A DNA stretch of 33,021 nt from an uncultured Flavobacteriales bacterium (GCA_947311095.1 CAMZKF010000136.1:1-33021); one strand, 5' to 3'; numbered from the stretch's first letter, positions 17,095 to 28,645 are shown. The notes: a model not told the origin generated them from the sequence alone. Numbers and translations are program-made.

Positions 17095-18402
17095 ATGAAA
17101 GAGCAAGGCAAAATACCCACAAGTAAAGTAAAAAGAGCTGCAAAATTAATTTCAACAGGAGCAAAACTTGGAGGTAATTACGCTAAGTATTATGCCAGTT
17201 CAATAATAGGAGATAAAAAAGAGGCAAAAAATCAATTGGACAAAGACAATGCAGACGACATCTACAAATCATTAAGTGAGTTGAAAGGAAGTGCACTAAA
17301 AGTGGCTCAAATAATGAGTATGGATAAGAACACGTTGCCCAAAGCAATGATAGATAAATTTTCATTGGCACAATACAGCGCACCTCCTTTATCATATCCG
17401 CTTGTTGTTAAAACATTTAAGCAAACCTTTGGCAAAACTCCAACCGAAGTATTTGATACTTTTAGTAAAAAAGCAGTTAATGCTGCCTCAATAGGACAAG
17501 TTCATTTAGCTGAATTAGAAGGAAAAAAATTAGCCGTAAAAATCCAGTACCCAGGAGTAGCCGATAGCGTACATTCAGATTTAGCAATGGTAAAACCCAT
17601 CGCCATGAAAATGTTAGGGTTAAAAGAAAAAGAAGTAAAGCAATACTTTGAAGAAGTGGAAAGTAAACTATTGGAAGAAACCGATTATGAATTAGAACTT
17701 AAACAATCAATCGAAATTAGCCAAGGCAGTAAAAACCTCGAAGGGATTTTTTTTCCAACCTATTACCCAACACTATCCAATAAGCGAATTTTAACAATGG
17801 ATTGGCTTCAAGGAATGCATATTGATAAACTTCTTAAAACAAATCCATCTCAAGAAATTAGAAATAAAATAGGACAGCGTTTGTGGGACATGTATGACTA
17901 TCACGTCAATACTCTTAGAGCAATACATGCAGATCCTCATCCTGGTAATTTTTTATTCAATGAAAATGGAGAAATAGGTGTAATTGATTTTGGCTGTATA
18001 AAGAAGATTCCAGAAGAGTTTTATCATCAATATTTTCAATTAATAAACCCAAGTTACGTAAATGACGATATTAAATTAAAACAATTATTTTACTATTTAG
18101 AATTTTTATATGAAGACGATACAGAAGAAGCTACAAAATTCTTTTTTAACACTTTCAAAGAATCTTTATTACTTTTAATTCACCCTTTTACAGTCGATAA
18201 ATTTGATTTTTCTAACGAAGATTATTTTAATCAAATATATGCAAAAGGGGAGGAGTTGTCTAAAAGTAAAGACGTTAGAAAAAATGGAGCTGCTCGAGGG
18301 TCTCGCCATATTTTGTATATAAACAGAGCGTACTTTGGCTTATTTTCTATTCTAAATCAATTGGGAGCTACTGTCAATACTAAAACCTCATTTAAGTTTT
18401 AA
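17095..18402 (+). CDS. ABC1/AarF/UbiB-family atypical kinase-like protein
   Basis: KGSALKVAQIMSMD (KxxQ-type motif), NAASIGQVHLAEL, LAVKIQYPGV, HADPHPGNFLF, GVIDFGCIKKIP. The tool ORF starts at 17026; Met at 17095 is the more plausible start. Confidence 0.92.
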   Translation: MKEQGKIPTSKVKRAAKLISTGAKLGGNYAKYYASSIIGDKKEAKNQLDKDNADDIYKSLSELKGSALKVAQIMSMDKNTLPKAMIDKFSLAQYSAPPLSYPLVVKTFKQTFGKTPTEVFDTFSKKAVNAASIGQVHLAELEGKKLAVKIQYPGVADSVHSDLAMVKPIAMKMLGLKEKEVKQYFEEVESKLLEETDYELELKQSIEISQGSKNLEGIFFPTYYPTLSNKRILTMDWLQGMHIDKLLKTNPSQEIRNKIGQRLWDMYDYHVNTLRAIHADPHPGNFLFNENGEIGVIDFGCIKKIPEEFYHQYFQLINPSYVNDDIKLKQLFYYLEFLYEDDTEEATKFFFNTFKESLLLLIHPFTVDKFDFSNEDYFNQIYAKGEELSKSKDVRKNGAARGSRHILYINRAYFGLFSILNQLGATVNTKTSFKF

Positions 18403-18790
18403 TATTTGAAGATATTAATTGTGAAATTTCTTCAAATTCAGTTGTTTCTAACTTTAATTTAGGTCTAGAAAAATTCATGTCTTTCTCACTATTTATAGGA
18501 ATTAAGTGAATGTGAGCATGAGGAACTTCCAATCCTATAACGCTCATACCAACTCGATTGCAATCAAATGATAGTTGAATCGCTGCTGCTATTTTTTTAG
18601 AAAAAATAATTAAATCAGCTAGTAAGTCGTCAGATAAGTCAAACAAGTAATCGGTTTCCTGTTTGGGAACCACAAGAACATGTCCTTTTTGTAAAGGATT
18701 AATATCTAAAAATGCAAAAAACTTTTCATTTTCAGCAATTTTATAACATGGAATCACTCCATTTATAATTTTTGTAAAAAGTGTTGACAT
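18392..18790 (-). CDS. HIT family (histidine triad) protein
   Basis: FTKIINGVIPCYKIAENEKFFAFLDINPLQKGHVLVVPK...VPHAHIHLIPI. Confidence 0.95.
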   Translation of the reverse strand: MSTLFTKIINGVIPCYKIAENEKFFAFLDINPLQKGHVLVVPKQETDYLFDLSDDLLADLIIFSKKIAAAIQLSFDCNRVGMSVIGLEVPHAHIHLIPINSEKDMNFSRPKLKLETTEFEEISQLISSNIKT

Positions 18791-19263
18791 TATCGTGTAA
18801 TGTTAATTATTTCAAATTCCATTACTCCTCCAGGCGTTAAAACTTTAGCAATATCTCCAACAGATTTGCCTAACAAACCTTTGCCAATAGGAGAACCTAT
18901 AGAAATCTTTTTATTTTTTAAATCAGCTTCTTTTTCTGCAACCAAGGTATAGACTAATTCCATTCCATTTTTAAGATTTTTAATGGTAACAATTGACAAT
19001 ATTAAAGCTTTTGTTAAATCTAATTTAGAATCATCTATTAAACGAGCCTTACTTAATTCATTTTTAAGTTTAGATAGGCGAGCTTCCATAAGTCCTTGTT
19101 CTTCTTTTGAAGCATGATATTCAGCATTTTCAGACAAATCTCCAAGTTCAATCGCTTCTCCAATTTGACGTGATATTCTAGGACGTTCTACTCTTTCCAA
19201 AAATTCAACTTCATCTTTTAATTTTTGTAACCCTTCTTTTGTAAAATAATTAATTTTTGACAT
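18790..19263 (-). CDS. greA: Transcription elongation factor GreA
   Basis: YFTKEGLQKLKDEVEFLERVERPRISRQIGEAIELGDLSENAEYHASKEEQGLMEARL..., SPIGKGLLGKSVGD. Overlaps the HIT start by 1 nt (TAATG). Confidence 0.97.
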   Translation of the reverse strand: MSKINYFTKEGLQKLKDEVEFLERVERPRISRQIGEAIELGDLSENAEYHASKEEQGLMEARLSKLKNELSKARLIDDSKLDLTKALILSIVTIKNLKNGMELVYTLVAEKEADLKNKKISIGSPIGKGLLGKSVGDIAKVLTPGGVMEFEIINITR

Positions 19264-19284
19264 GACAATAAAGTTCTAAAACCA

Positions 19285-19318
19285 GAAAAGAGAATCTGAT
19301 AAAATCAGATTCTCTTTA
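19285..19318 (-). terminator. Terminator-like hairpin between the PorV/PorQ-family gene and greA
   Basis: AAAGAGAATCTGAT-AAA-ATCAGATTCTCTTT: 14-bp perfect stem, with a short T tract on the minus strand. Confidence 0.7.
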
Positions 19319-19345
19319 ATTGTTAATATGTAATACGTATATTTA

Positions 19346-20410
19346 TTATTTAATGTTTACTCTAGCTCCAATAGTATGAATACCTCCAAAAACAGAAGCT
19401 CTATAAGCGTAATCAATACTAATAGGAGATTTAGAATCTCCCATAGGAAACTCAACAGACATTCCACCTGTAAAACCAGTTAAAGCCGAAGTTCTTGTCT
19501 CTTTTTTCATAATTCCTTTTTCAAAAACATATCCAGCTTTAAGACTAAAATTAGCTTTAGTAGCTTCTAATCTATAGTTTGCCCCAATTCTAAATTGATC
19601 TTTTGTAAAAGAATTAGATGTAAATGCTCCAGCTAAAGTAACTTTGTTTGCTTCATTAATCAAAATATCATAAGAAGCTCCAATACTCATAAGAGAAGGT
19701 AATTCAAATGGAGTTACCCTTTGCACCATACTAATTGGATTTCCTGTTGCAGAATTAACAATATCTAAATTTAATCCGTCACCTGAAAAAGACATTGGTC
19801 CTCCAACATTTTTTAAACTAATGGCAAATTTAATTTTTTCATTTTCTCCTGTTACGTATCTGATTCCTGCATCGAATGCTACTCCAGAAGCTTTTGCATT
19901 AGTAATTGATTCAGAGATTAATTTAACTCCTAAACCTCCAGATATAGAACTTGAAAATTGTTTTGAAAAAGCTAAATTAATATTCGAATATTTTGGTCTA
20001 AACACACCAATTCCACCTTCAGGCAATTCTGTAGTTGTAATATCAATATCGCCAAAACTCATGCTTGTAAAAGTTAATCCTATTACAGCAGTTTCACCTA
20101 CTCTTTGAGCCAATCCAAAATTATTGATGGATATTCCAGCTAATTTACTTAACCAATTAGTTCTACTAAACGAAAGTTCGGTTTTGTCAGCATAAGACAA
20201 TCCCGCTACATTTACAAACATAGCTTCAAGTCCTTTAACAGAAGAAACTCCTGCGTCTGCCCAACCCGAACTTCTAGCCCACGGATTTATTAATAACTCC
20301 GAAGCTCCAGCAGAACCAGCTCTATCTTCGTTTCCAGCAAAAGAAACCGATGTAATAGCGAGCGCTCCTATAATTAAAAAACGCTTTGATATATATTTTG
20401 ATAAATTCAT
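19346..20410 (-). CDS. PorV/PorQ-family outer-membrane beta-barrel protein
   Basis: Signal peptide, then NEDRAGSAGASELLINPWARSSGWADAGVSSVKGLEAMFVNVAGLSYADKTELSFSRTNWL, ending IDYAYRASVFGGIHTIGARVNIK, typical of the PorV/PorQ family. Confidence 0.88.
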   Translation of the reverse strand: MNLSKYISKRFLIIGALAITSVSFAGNEDRAGSAGASELLINPWARSSGWADAGVSSVKGLEAMFVNVAGLSYADKTELSFSRTNWLSKLAGISINNFGLAQRVGETAVIGLTFTSMSFGDIDITTTELPEGGIGVFRPKYSNINLAFSKQFSSSISGGLGVKLISESITNAKASGVAFDAGIRYVTGENEKIKFAISLKNVGGPMSFSGDGLNLDIVNSATGNPISMVQRVTPFELPSLMSIGASYDILINEANKVTLAGAFTSNSFTKDQFRIGANYRLEATKANFSLKAGYVFEKGIMKKETRTSALTGFTGGMSVEFPMGDSKSPISIDYAYRASVFGGIHTIGARVNIK

Positions 20411-20442
20411 TTTAAAATAGTTTTTATGTTTAAATAATTAGC

Positions 20443-23400
20443 TTAGAAGTTTTTCAAATCTGGAGGCCTAACGACACCAAACCATTTCAAAATAATCTCT
20501 CTCCCTAAGCTAGGAACATCAACATGAATTAAATACAAACCTCCTGCAATAGGAATACCAGCACTATTGGTTAAATTCCAATCTACTGAAGTTATTCTAC
20601 TGTTGTCTTTAGTTATTGTTTTTACTAATGTCCCAGAAACAGTATATATTTTAATAGTACACGCATCTGGAAGATTCACAACCTTAATTCTATTATCCAA
20701 ACGACTTGTTTCGTAGTTAGAATATGCATAATAAGGATTAGGAACAACATTAATCAATCCCATCAAACTATCTTTATAAGCATCTTCACTAGAAGCTACG
20801 TTAGTAGATGTAGCTAAACCATCCATGTTAAAAGTATATAAATTATACCACTCATTGATTGAACTTCCAGCTCCATCAGAAACATATTGTCCAGCATCTG
20901 CATGTCTTCTGTAATTGTTAGCTACTCTAATTCTAATCTTAACATCTGATTCTATGTAAGAGTAAGGATCATTTGGATCACTTAGTCCTTGGGCTGTTTC
21001 AGCCAACAAAGGAATACCTACATACATACAGCCTCTCCATACTTTACGTTTATCAGAACTAGAACCACTAATAATTAATTTATTGTTTAAAAATTGACCA
21101 TTGTCATAAGCTCCTATAAAATCAGCTCCTTTGTGGTCTTTATCTACATTTCTAAAGACGTAGATATAATGTTTTCCTCCAAATACAACTCCGCTTGTTG
21201 GGTTTTGAGGATCTACAAAACTAGTTTCAATTTTCTTGGTTGGGTTAAAAATCATATCGTTTCCGTTATCATTTCCTAACCAAGAGTCTTCACCAAATGC
21301 CATGTTTAAACGTTCTCCTGTTTGTACATCAATAGCATAACCGGGGAACCAACTCATACCTACACCTGAAACAAAATTTCCAGCATCAGGATTTCCTGAA
21401 TTGTTAGCAGGGTCATTTGTTGGAACTCCATATTTATCAACCGAAGGCATTTTTTTTACTGTCATTTTTTGTGTGTTACCATCCCAAGATAAACTAGGGT
21501 TGTCTTGAGTCTCTAATACAGGAACACGCGTCCATTTACTTCTATCGCTTGTATATACAATATCTACACTTGATAAGTCCGATAAATCTTGAAAAGCAAC
21601 AGTTGAAGCATTCCACGATTCATCAGTTAAAGGTGTATGGTTACAGCTTCCTTTTGCTGCTAATACATAAGGAGCCCATGTTCCTCCTACCATTTTTTCA
21701 AATATTTGATCTTCATCAATTGGAGTACTTCCTACTTTAGTATCGTTGTAGAAAGCGGGATCTAAACAAGGATCCATTCCTGTTGTTGGACTTGCGTCAG
21801 TCGCTCCTGACCTAATCCAGTTTCTTGCTGTTAAACCATCTTGATCATCTACTCCTGTTATCCAATTATTTACAGTCATAGATGATTCTAAAAAGTCTGT
21901 AACATCGTAAGAAGAAGTTAAAGCAGTATAAAAATACTGTTGAACATTTACTGAAATACCCCAATCTGGAATCAATTGTTCGTTTCTAAAGTTAATTGTA
22001 TTTTCAGAAAATACAGTATCTATTTTGTTTCTAACTAATATCCAATTGGCACTATCCAATTGATTGTTACCGTCTTTTATAAATTTCAATTCATAATCAC
22101 CACCTTTTACATTAAGAGGATCAATTACAGTAACTTTTACCGGAGCTTTTCCTCTCGCATAAGTTATTTTTTTAGGTGTAATAGAATTTACGATTTCTTT
22201 TTCTGATTCTGGTATTAAGTCCACTATTAATCTACCGTTTCCTCTTCCTTCTACTCTTGTTAATTCAGGAGTGTCTCCAAATTCAGCATTAATAACAGAA
22301 CCATCTAATTCAGGAGTAGGTATGTGAGGTATTCCTACAACAGATTTGATTGACCCAATGGCACTTTTACGCCCTTGAAAATAAGGTTTATTTTGTCCTG
22401 CTCCAGTAGCTGGGTCATAAGGTAAATAATTATTGTAACCGTAAGCAATTGCTAAATAATAATATTTTTTATGATTAATTAAACGTGTATCGCCTTGTGC
22501 AAATAAATCTTCAGTTACTTTTAAAGAGTGAAAAACACCTTCATTTGATGCTGATACCTTTAAGTGAGGTACTGTTAATTGAATAGAAGGATCAACTTCA
22601 AAATTAATTAAATCAGCAACGCTATCTTTAACATCACATTGAGCAACTAATCGAGCTAAGGCTGGATCTTCTAAATCACTTACTCCTACTTTATCAGAAG
22701 CAACTTGATATACTTTGTATCCTTGAAATACATAGTTGTAATCACTATTACCCGCAGCTTGAATAACAGGATCTTTTTCTTTGTACAATTCATTGTAATT
22801 GTTACTATTTTTTGAATTTGTTAAATACAATATAATAGTTTTATCCATTTCTTGTAACGTTACGTCAGGAGCATCTGGACCATTTAAAATTCTAAAACAG
22901 TTGTCGAATAACGCTTGTGCTTTGTCATCAGCAGTTCGCATGTCTAAAACCGATTGCCATGCACCTCCACTTTGAGCTTTAGAGTAAATAACCCCAACCG
23001 TAATGTTGTTTACTGCTCCAGGTTCCAATGTAAAAGGACCTGCAGATTGTACCATACGTTTATCTCTATCTGGATTAGCACTACCTGAACCAGGTGTAAA
23101 CTCTGTCCATCCTGTAGAACCAATAGTAGGAGGAACTACTCCATGTGTTGCCCAGTTATAAGGGTCAGTTTCACCATAATATAAATAATCTGTTACTACA
23201 CTCGATACCGAAGAGTGTCCGCTATATCCATCGCCTCCAAAAAACATTGAAGAACCGTCTCTCCATAGACCTTTCATGTAATTGTAAAAATGAGTAGGAC
23301 TTCCTGAAGTTGGATCTGATTGATTTGCTGCTGCTCCTCCTGCATATATTGCAAATTTACGCATTCCAAATCGTTCGTTATCAACTACACCATCACCATA

Positions 23401-24626
23401 GCCAATACCCAATCCACTATATGGAATCCCGTCTTGTGCTAATGCAATAGCTACGTCTGTTGTTAATGGATTGTCCAATCCATCGTTGTCTTGATAAGGT
23501 CCTTCAAAAAAATCAATTCCGATTGCAGGAGGAATACCATTGACTGGTAAAGGACATGTACTTGGACCTGGGTTTGCTGCATCATCATCGTATTTATTAT
23601 AGGTATAAGCTAATCCTCTTTGAATATCACAACCCGAAAAGTCATTAGAAGAACATCCTACATCTGGATCTGCATAAAAAGCAAAATAGGTATTGGTTAA
23701 AGTTTGAGTTGACCGATTAATTAATTCATAATTGTAAAAAGTCATGTTGTTTATTTCATCGGTTGTAGCAAAAGCAAAGGCCTGTCCTCTTATTTCCATT
23801 CCAATTGGCTCTCCTCCACTTTCTGAGTGAATATCACCTTTATCATTAAAAACCCACCACATGTTGTAATCTCCAAATAGTGTTATTTGACGGTCGTTTC
23901 TACAATCTACTTCTTTTTTCAAATCATACCAAGGGTAATCTCCTGCACCTGGATTGTAAACACCATCGCCGTCGTTGTCATAAAAAGGAGCTAAATAAAA
24001 ATCTTGAAATTTTCCTAAATCGCCATGTGCAGGCCAATTTAAAATACTAGCAGGAATTGTATAACCTGGAAAATCAGTCGCTTTATCAGCATCTGGAGTA
24101 TTGAACCAACCGTTAAATTCTGCAATATCGTTTCTTTCTGTGATAAAGAATTTATCGTATTCAGAGCAAGTAGCAGCATCGACTGTTGCGGCACCATAAT
24201 CTTTACGTCCTATGGCAGGGTTTCCTGTATTGGGAGTAACTGAAAGGGGACCTGTCCAAAAATCATCTCCAGAATTTCTAAATTTAATAGCAGCCAATTT
24301 TAATTGACCGTTAACATCTTCTCCTCCAATCCATAATGAACCACTGTAGAGTAAAAATTGATTGGAGTTTTTAGGTACTTCATAAGCTGACTTACTAGTT
24401 GTTCTATCTTGCCAAAGACTTCCTCCTGTTTCTATTAAAGCACTTACGTTATTATATGCGAGTGTTTTTTTTCCTTGAGCTTGAGCACATGCAGAAGATT
24501 TCAATTGAAAGGAGTTTTTATTCTTTTTATGGAAGATTTATTGCGAGGGTCTTCTATTCCGTAAACAGTTGAAGATAGAGCTAAAGCTCCTATCAAAAAT
24601 GTTATAATATTTATTGTATTTTTCAT
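20443..24626 (-). CDS. Very large secreted protein with C-terminal FlgD/T9SS-like Ig fold; N-terminus frame-interrupted
   Basis: The ORF 20443..24504 lacks a signal. An overlapping ORF from ATG 24626 gives MKNTINIITFLIGALALSSTVYGIEDPRNKSSIKRIKTPFN*, ending at TGA 24501-24503. C-terminus VVPNPYYAYSNYETSRLDNRIKVVNLPDACTIKIYTVSGTLVKTI...GREIILKWFGVVRPPDLKNF. Confidence 0.82.
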
Positions 24627-24653
24627 AATTGTAATGAATTAAGTAGTCCGTAA

Positions 24654-27600
24654 TTAAAAGTCTAATTTTACACCTAAACGAATTTGTCTTGGTACACCAT
24701 AATTATATGGATTATTGACTTTCATGGCATAATAATATTTGAATGCTTCAGCATCGTTTTGAGCCTGAATTGTAGATTGAGAATTTGCAGCATTCAAATA
24801 CCCATCATCATTGGCATTACCTGTTGCTCTATAAACGCTGCTAATATTTAAAGTGTTTAATAAATTAGTCACCAATAAATAAACATTCATATTTGCCGAT
24901 TTCTTTTTGTCTTTTCCAAATTTAAGCACCATATTTTTATCAATTTGCATGTTCATTCTAAAAGTTCCTGGCATTCTAGCCCCAAATGGAGAACCTTTAG
25001 TTGTTCCATCACTAGTATTAATAACACCTTGACTATTAGGAGATACTTGAGCTGTATAAGGCCTTCCTGAAGCATAATTTCCTGTTAAGTTTATACCTGC
25101 ATTCTTAAATATTTGTTTTTCTTTAAAAATAGGACCGTTGTAATCTTTTCCTTCTCCGTATCTGAAATCAATAGCTCCGTTGACAACATGGCGTTGGTCA
25201 AACGACATTGGATAAACTGTTCTTAGGTTGGGAGCTCTAGCATTAATTAAATTCAAAGAAGACGTTGGATCAGAACCTGTTGATTGAGCAAATTGTAAGG
25301 TATAAGCTGCTCTAAGGGTAATGTTTCCTGTTCTTCTTAAATCATAAGCTGCTGTTAATCCTTTTACTGTTCCAAAATCTCTATTTCCCCATGTTTTATA
25401 ATCAGCAGGATAAGCACCTTCTACAAAAACAATGGTTACCATGTTTCTGTTTTCTTTGTAAAAAGCAGATAGCTTTAATGATGAAGATGCATTTAACGCT
25501 TGTTGAAATCCTAATTCAAAATCAATTGTTTTCTCTGGTTTCAAATTTGGATTATTTAAGATATTACTATTTTGACCTAAGAAAAGGTAATCTGTAGGGT
25601 TTAATCTACTTATTGGAGCATCTCTACCTGCAGTTGGTCTTTTGGTTAACACATCGTAATGTGAAAAGAATAAAGCTTGGTCAGAAATAGGGAATGAAAA
25701 GGAAATACGAGGCATTACATTTATCTGTGGCTTATAATCTTTAAAAACATCAGAAGTTATTGGTTTTTGAGGGTCAACACCATCAACTAGCAAAGGTTGA
25801 ATATTCCCAGAAGATTTAATTAAATCTAAATCTTGTGTTTGAACCCCCGTAGAAGTGTACCAAACCTTTCCATATCTATACCCTTTTATTGCAGTTGGAT
25901 CATTAACATCATCAACATAAACCGTAGCTCCGTCAGGAACGTTAGATGGATGTTCTACGGCAGCTCCATTAATTTTAGTTACCTCTCCTTTTGTTTGTGC
26001 AGAATAAGTTAAAAATTGATCTTTCAATACTTTTTGATTGGCATCATATCTATCGACACGAACACCAACGTTAAAAATTAAATCGTCAAAAGAAAATTTA
26101 TCCATAATATACCCAGCCATGTAAACAGGTTGAAATGCTCCTATAGATCGAGTTAAATTACCAAAGTCATCTTTTTTTGTAAAGAAGTCGTCAAAACTAG
26201 CTTTACTTTTTGTTCTATTCCCTGCATGATCGTATCCATAATAAGTAACATAATTTTGACTGTTTTGACCACTAATCAATTCATCAGCGCTAAACATATC
26301 TAAGGTAAAGAAATTTGGATCCATAGCATCTACGTTTATAAAATCAGTTCCGTCAGTATTTAAGCCTAATTTTTCACGTACATTATAATCGAAGAAAGAT
26401 TGTTCTCCTGTACCGTCATATTCTCCTGGGTCAGAATTTAATTGAGCATAGTGTCTTCTTCTAAATGTTCCGACTTCTTCATCCCAATAATTATTTTCGT
26501 CCAACTCTTTTGTGTGTCGATTGGCTAATTGGCGCATTCTAGTCCAAAGCCCTCTAGGTTTTGAAGAAAAACCACGATCAACACGTTGTTCAAATTCAAA
26601 CCCAACAGTTAAAGCATGATTGCCAACATCTGCAGAACCTTGCCCTGTCAATCTAAATTGGCTTCGGTCTCTTTTCGAGTAATTATCTACACCGTTACTT
26701 CCAACACTTAATCGTCCTCCAATGTTTTCCCAAATATTGTAAACTCTATTAGGGTTATCTCCATTTCTCAATGCATTTCCAGCTCTAATGTCATCTAAAC
26801 TACTAAATAAACCATCTGGATTTTTACCTGCATTCAAAGCAAAATATTGATTGGTAACCGCTGCTAAATCTGCATTTTCTTCAGACCCAGTGTAAGTCAC
26901 TTTAACACTATTCGTTCCGTCTTGGGCTAATCCATCAGGAATACCGTCACCATTAAAATCATGCAATGCGTAAGTAGCCTCTCTTTGAATTTCAAATTTA
27001 CCTACATGTCCGTAATTAAATATTTTATCTTTATGTTTTGAATTTTCTCTTGTTCTATTCTCATGCGAATAATCAACCATTAAAGTATAAAATGCATTTT
27101 TAATTCCTCCTGACTTTTCAGTATCATCGGAAGCATTTGCAAATCGTTGTGTAAATTTAGCGTAAGTTCTCCAAGTGATGTTTTTTTCTAAAGGATTGTT
27201 TGAAGAGTTAAATAATGAACGTTGCCAATCAGGTAAGTGTCTTTTTTGAAATCTACCTGTTCCTCCTATTGTAAAGTTTTTATTTTCTCCTAAATTAAAA
27301 TCTAATTTACCAGATAAATTGGCAGAAGTAGATTTTACATTTTGTCTAAATTTAACTTCTTCAAAATCATTTTCATTTAAAAAATTAGTATTGTACAAGA
27401 TTCCTGAACCACTAGGGTTTGGTCTTACAGGGTTTATCAATAAGCTATCTCTTACGCTTTCTTTTAATTTGTATTGAGGTAAAGCTAAAGGTCTAGGGTC
27501 AACAATTGAAGTGTAATTTCCCGATAGGAAAAAACCAACAATAGGGTCTGTTTTAGCACCTGTACTGTCTTTCTTCATTAACAATGGACCTGAAATAATA

Positions 27601-28385
27601 CCTTCAACAAGGTTATATCCATTGTGATCCAATCCATATGTTTTGTTTCCAAATTTGTAACCAGAAGTAACGTATTCTATTCCTCCAAAATATTCTCTCG
27701 AAGCTCCACGTGTAGTAATGGAAATAATTCCTCCTGTAACATCTCCATAGTTCGCAGGTAAACCACCTGTCAATACAGCAACTTCTTCAATCGCTGATTT
27801 TGGTATCGCCGAAGACCCCCTTACTTTTATACCATCTATATAGTAGTAAGTAGCATCACTCCTAGAACCTCTCAAAGATTGAACCTCTCCACTTGCATCG
27901 GTTTGAACACCTCCTACTGTTCCTGCAATTGCTCCTGCCGAACGACCAGGCATTCTTGCCAATTCATCTCTAGAAACTGTTCCTCCAGAAGAACCCCCAT
28001 CTTTATCAATCAAAGGTACTTTATAGGTGATAATTTCTACACCTTCAAGCATTTTACCTTCTTTCAAAGTTATTTTAGGTAAAGGAAGTAATTTTCCTCC
28101 TTTGATTACAATTCCTTCTGTTTTTTGAGTTTGATACCCTACAAAACTAATTTCTAAGTCATATTTTCCAGCTTCTAAGTTTGCAATCTTAAAGTTTCCA
28201 TCAAAATCGGTAGATGCTCCTGTTTTTAGATTTCCATTCTCCCACAGAGAGACAGTTACAAAAGGTAAAGGTTCTCCAGATTCATCGACAACAGTCCCTT
28301 TTAATGTTCCAGTTCCTGATTGGGCATAGGTAAATCCTAAACTAATCAGAATAAAGAAAAACGATAAAGTAATTTTATTTAACAT
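24654..28385 (-). CDS. TonB-dependent outer-membrane receptor with N-terminal carboxypeptidase-regulatory-like domain
   Basis: Signal peptide MLNKITLSFFFILISLGFTYAQ. GTLKGTVVDESGEPLPFVTVSLWENG (CarboxypepD_reg-like), plug domain (GVQTDASGEVQSLRGSRSDATYYYIDGIKVRGSSAIPKSAIEEVAVLTGGLPANYGDVTGGIISITTR), terminal RQIRLGVKLDF. A TATATTTG -7-like box at 28407-28414 supports ATG 28385 over the upstream TTG. Confidence 0.92.
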   Translation of the reverse strand: MLNKITLSFFFILISLGFTYAQSGTGTLKGTVVDESGEPLPFVTVSLWENGNLKTGASTDFDGNFKIANLEAGKYDLEISFVGYQTQKTEGIVIKGGKLLPLPKITLKEGKMLEGVEIITYKVPLIDKDGGSSGGTVSRDELARMPGRSAGAIAGTVGGVQTDASGEVQSLRGSRSDATYYYIDGIKVRGSSAIPKSAIEEVAVLTGGLPANYGDVTGGIISITTRGASREYFGGIEYVTSGYKFGNKTYGLDHNGYNLVEGIISGPLLMKKDSTGAKTDPIVGFFLSGNYTSIVDPRPLALPQYKLKESVRDSLLINPVRPNPSGSGILYNTNFLNENDFEEVKFRQNVKSTSANLSGKLDFNLGENKNFTIGGTGRFQKRHLPDWQRSLFNSSNNPLEKNITWRTYAKFTQRFANASDDTEKSGGIKNAFYTLMVDYSHENRTRENSKHKDKIFNYGHVGKFEIQREATYALHDFNGDGIPDGLAQDGTNSVKVTYTGSEENADLAAVTNQYFALNAGKNPDGLFSSLDDIRAGNALRNGDNPNRVYNIWENIGGRLSVGSNGVDNYSKRDRSQFRLTGQGSADVGNHALTVGFEFEQRVDRGFSSKPRGLWTRMRQLANRHTKELDENNYWDEEVGTFRRRHYAQLNSDPGEYDGTGEQSFFDYNVREKLGLNTDGTDFINVDAMDPNFFTLDMFSADELISGQNSQNYVTYYGYDHAGNRTKSKASFDDFFTKKDDFGNLTRSIGAFQPVYMAGYIMDKFSFDDLIFNVGVRVDRYDANQKVLKDQFLTYSAQTKGEVTKINGAAVEHPSNVPDGATVYVDDVNDPTAIKGYRYGKVWYTSTGVQTQDLDLIKSSGNIQPLLVDGVDPQKPITSDVFKDYKPQINVMPRISFSFPISDQALFFSHYDVLTKRPTAGRDAPISRLNPTDYLFLGQNSNILNNPNLKPEKTIDFELGFQQALNASSSLKLSAFYKENRNMVTIVFVEGAYPADYKTWGNRDFGTVKGLTAAYDLRRTGNITLRAAYTLQFAQSTGSDPTSSLNLINARAPNLRTVYPMSFDQRHVVNGAIDFRYGEGKDYNGPIFKEKQIFKNAGINLTGNYASGRPYTAQVSPNSQGVINTSDGTTKGSPFGARMPGTFRMNMQIDKNMVLKFGKDKKKSANMNVYLLVTNLLNTLNISSVYRATGNANDDGYLNAANSQSTIQAQNDAEAFKYYYAMKVNNPYNYGVPRQIRLGVKLDF

Positions 28386-28645
28386 ATATTTATTATTTAA
28401 ATTCTTCAAATATAGATAGTTAGCTTGTTTCTAAGTGGTTTTAAAATACTAAACACAGCTAATCACAAGTTACAAAGAAAATAATTCTTTGCGAATAATT
28501 AACATTTTTTTACATTTATTTTTAATAATCACAATTATTTTTATTGAAAGATATAAAAATAGTTGTGATAAAAAGGTTTAAAATTAGTTATCGGTAACAC
28601 TGAACATACTAACGGTAAACTAAAGTTTTAATGTTTACTATAAAA

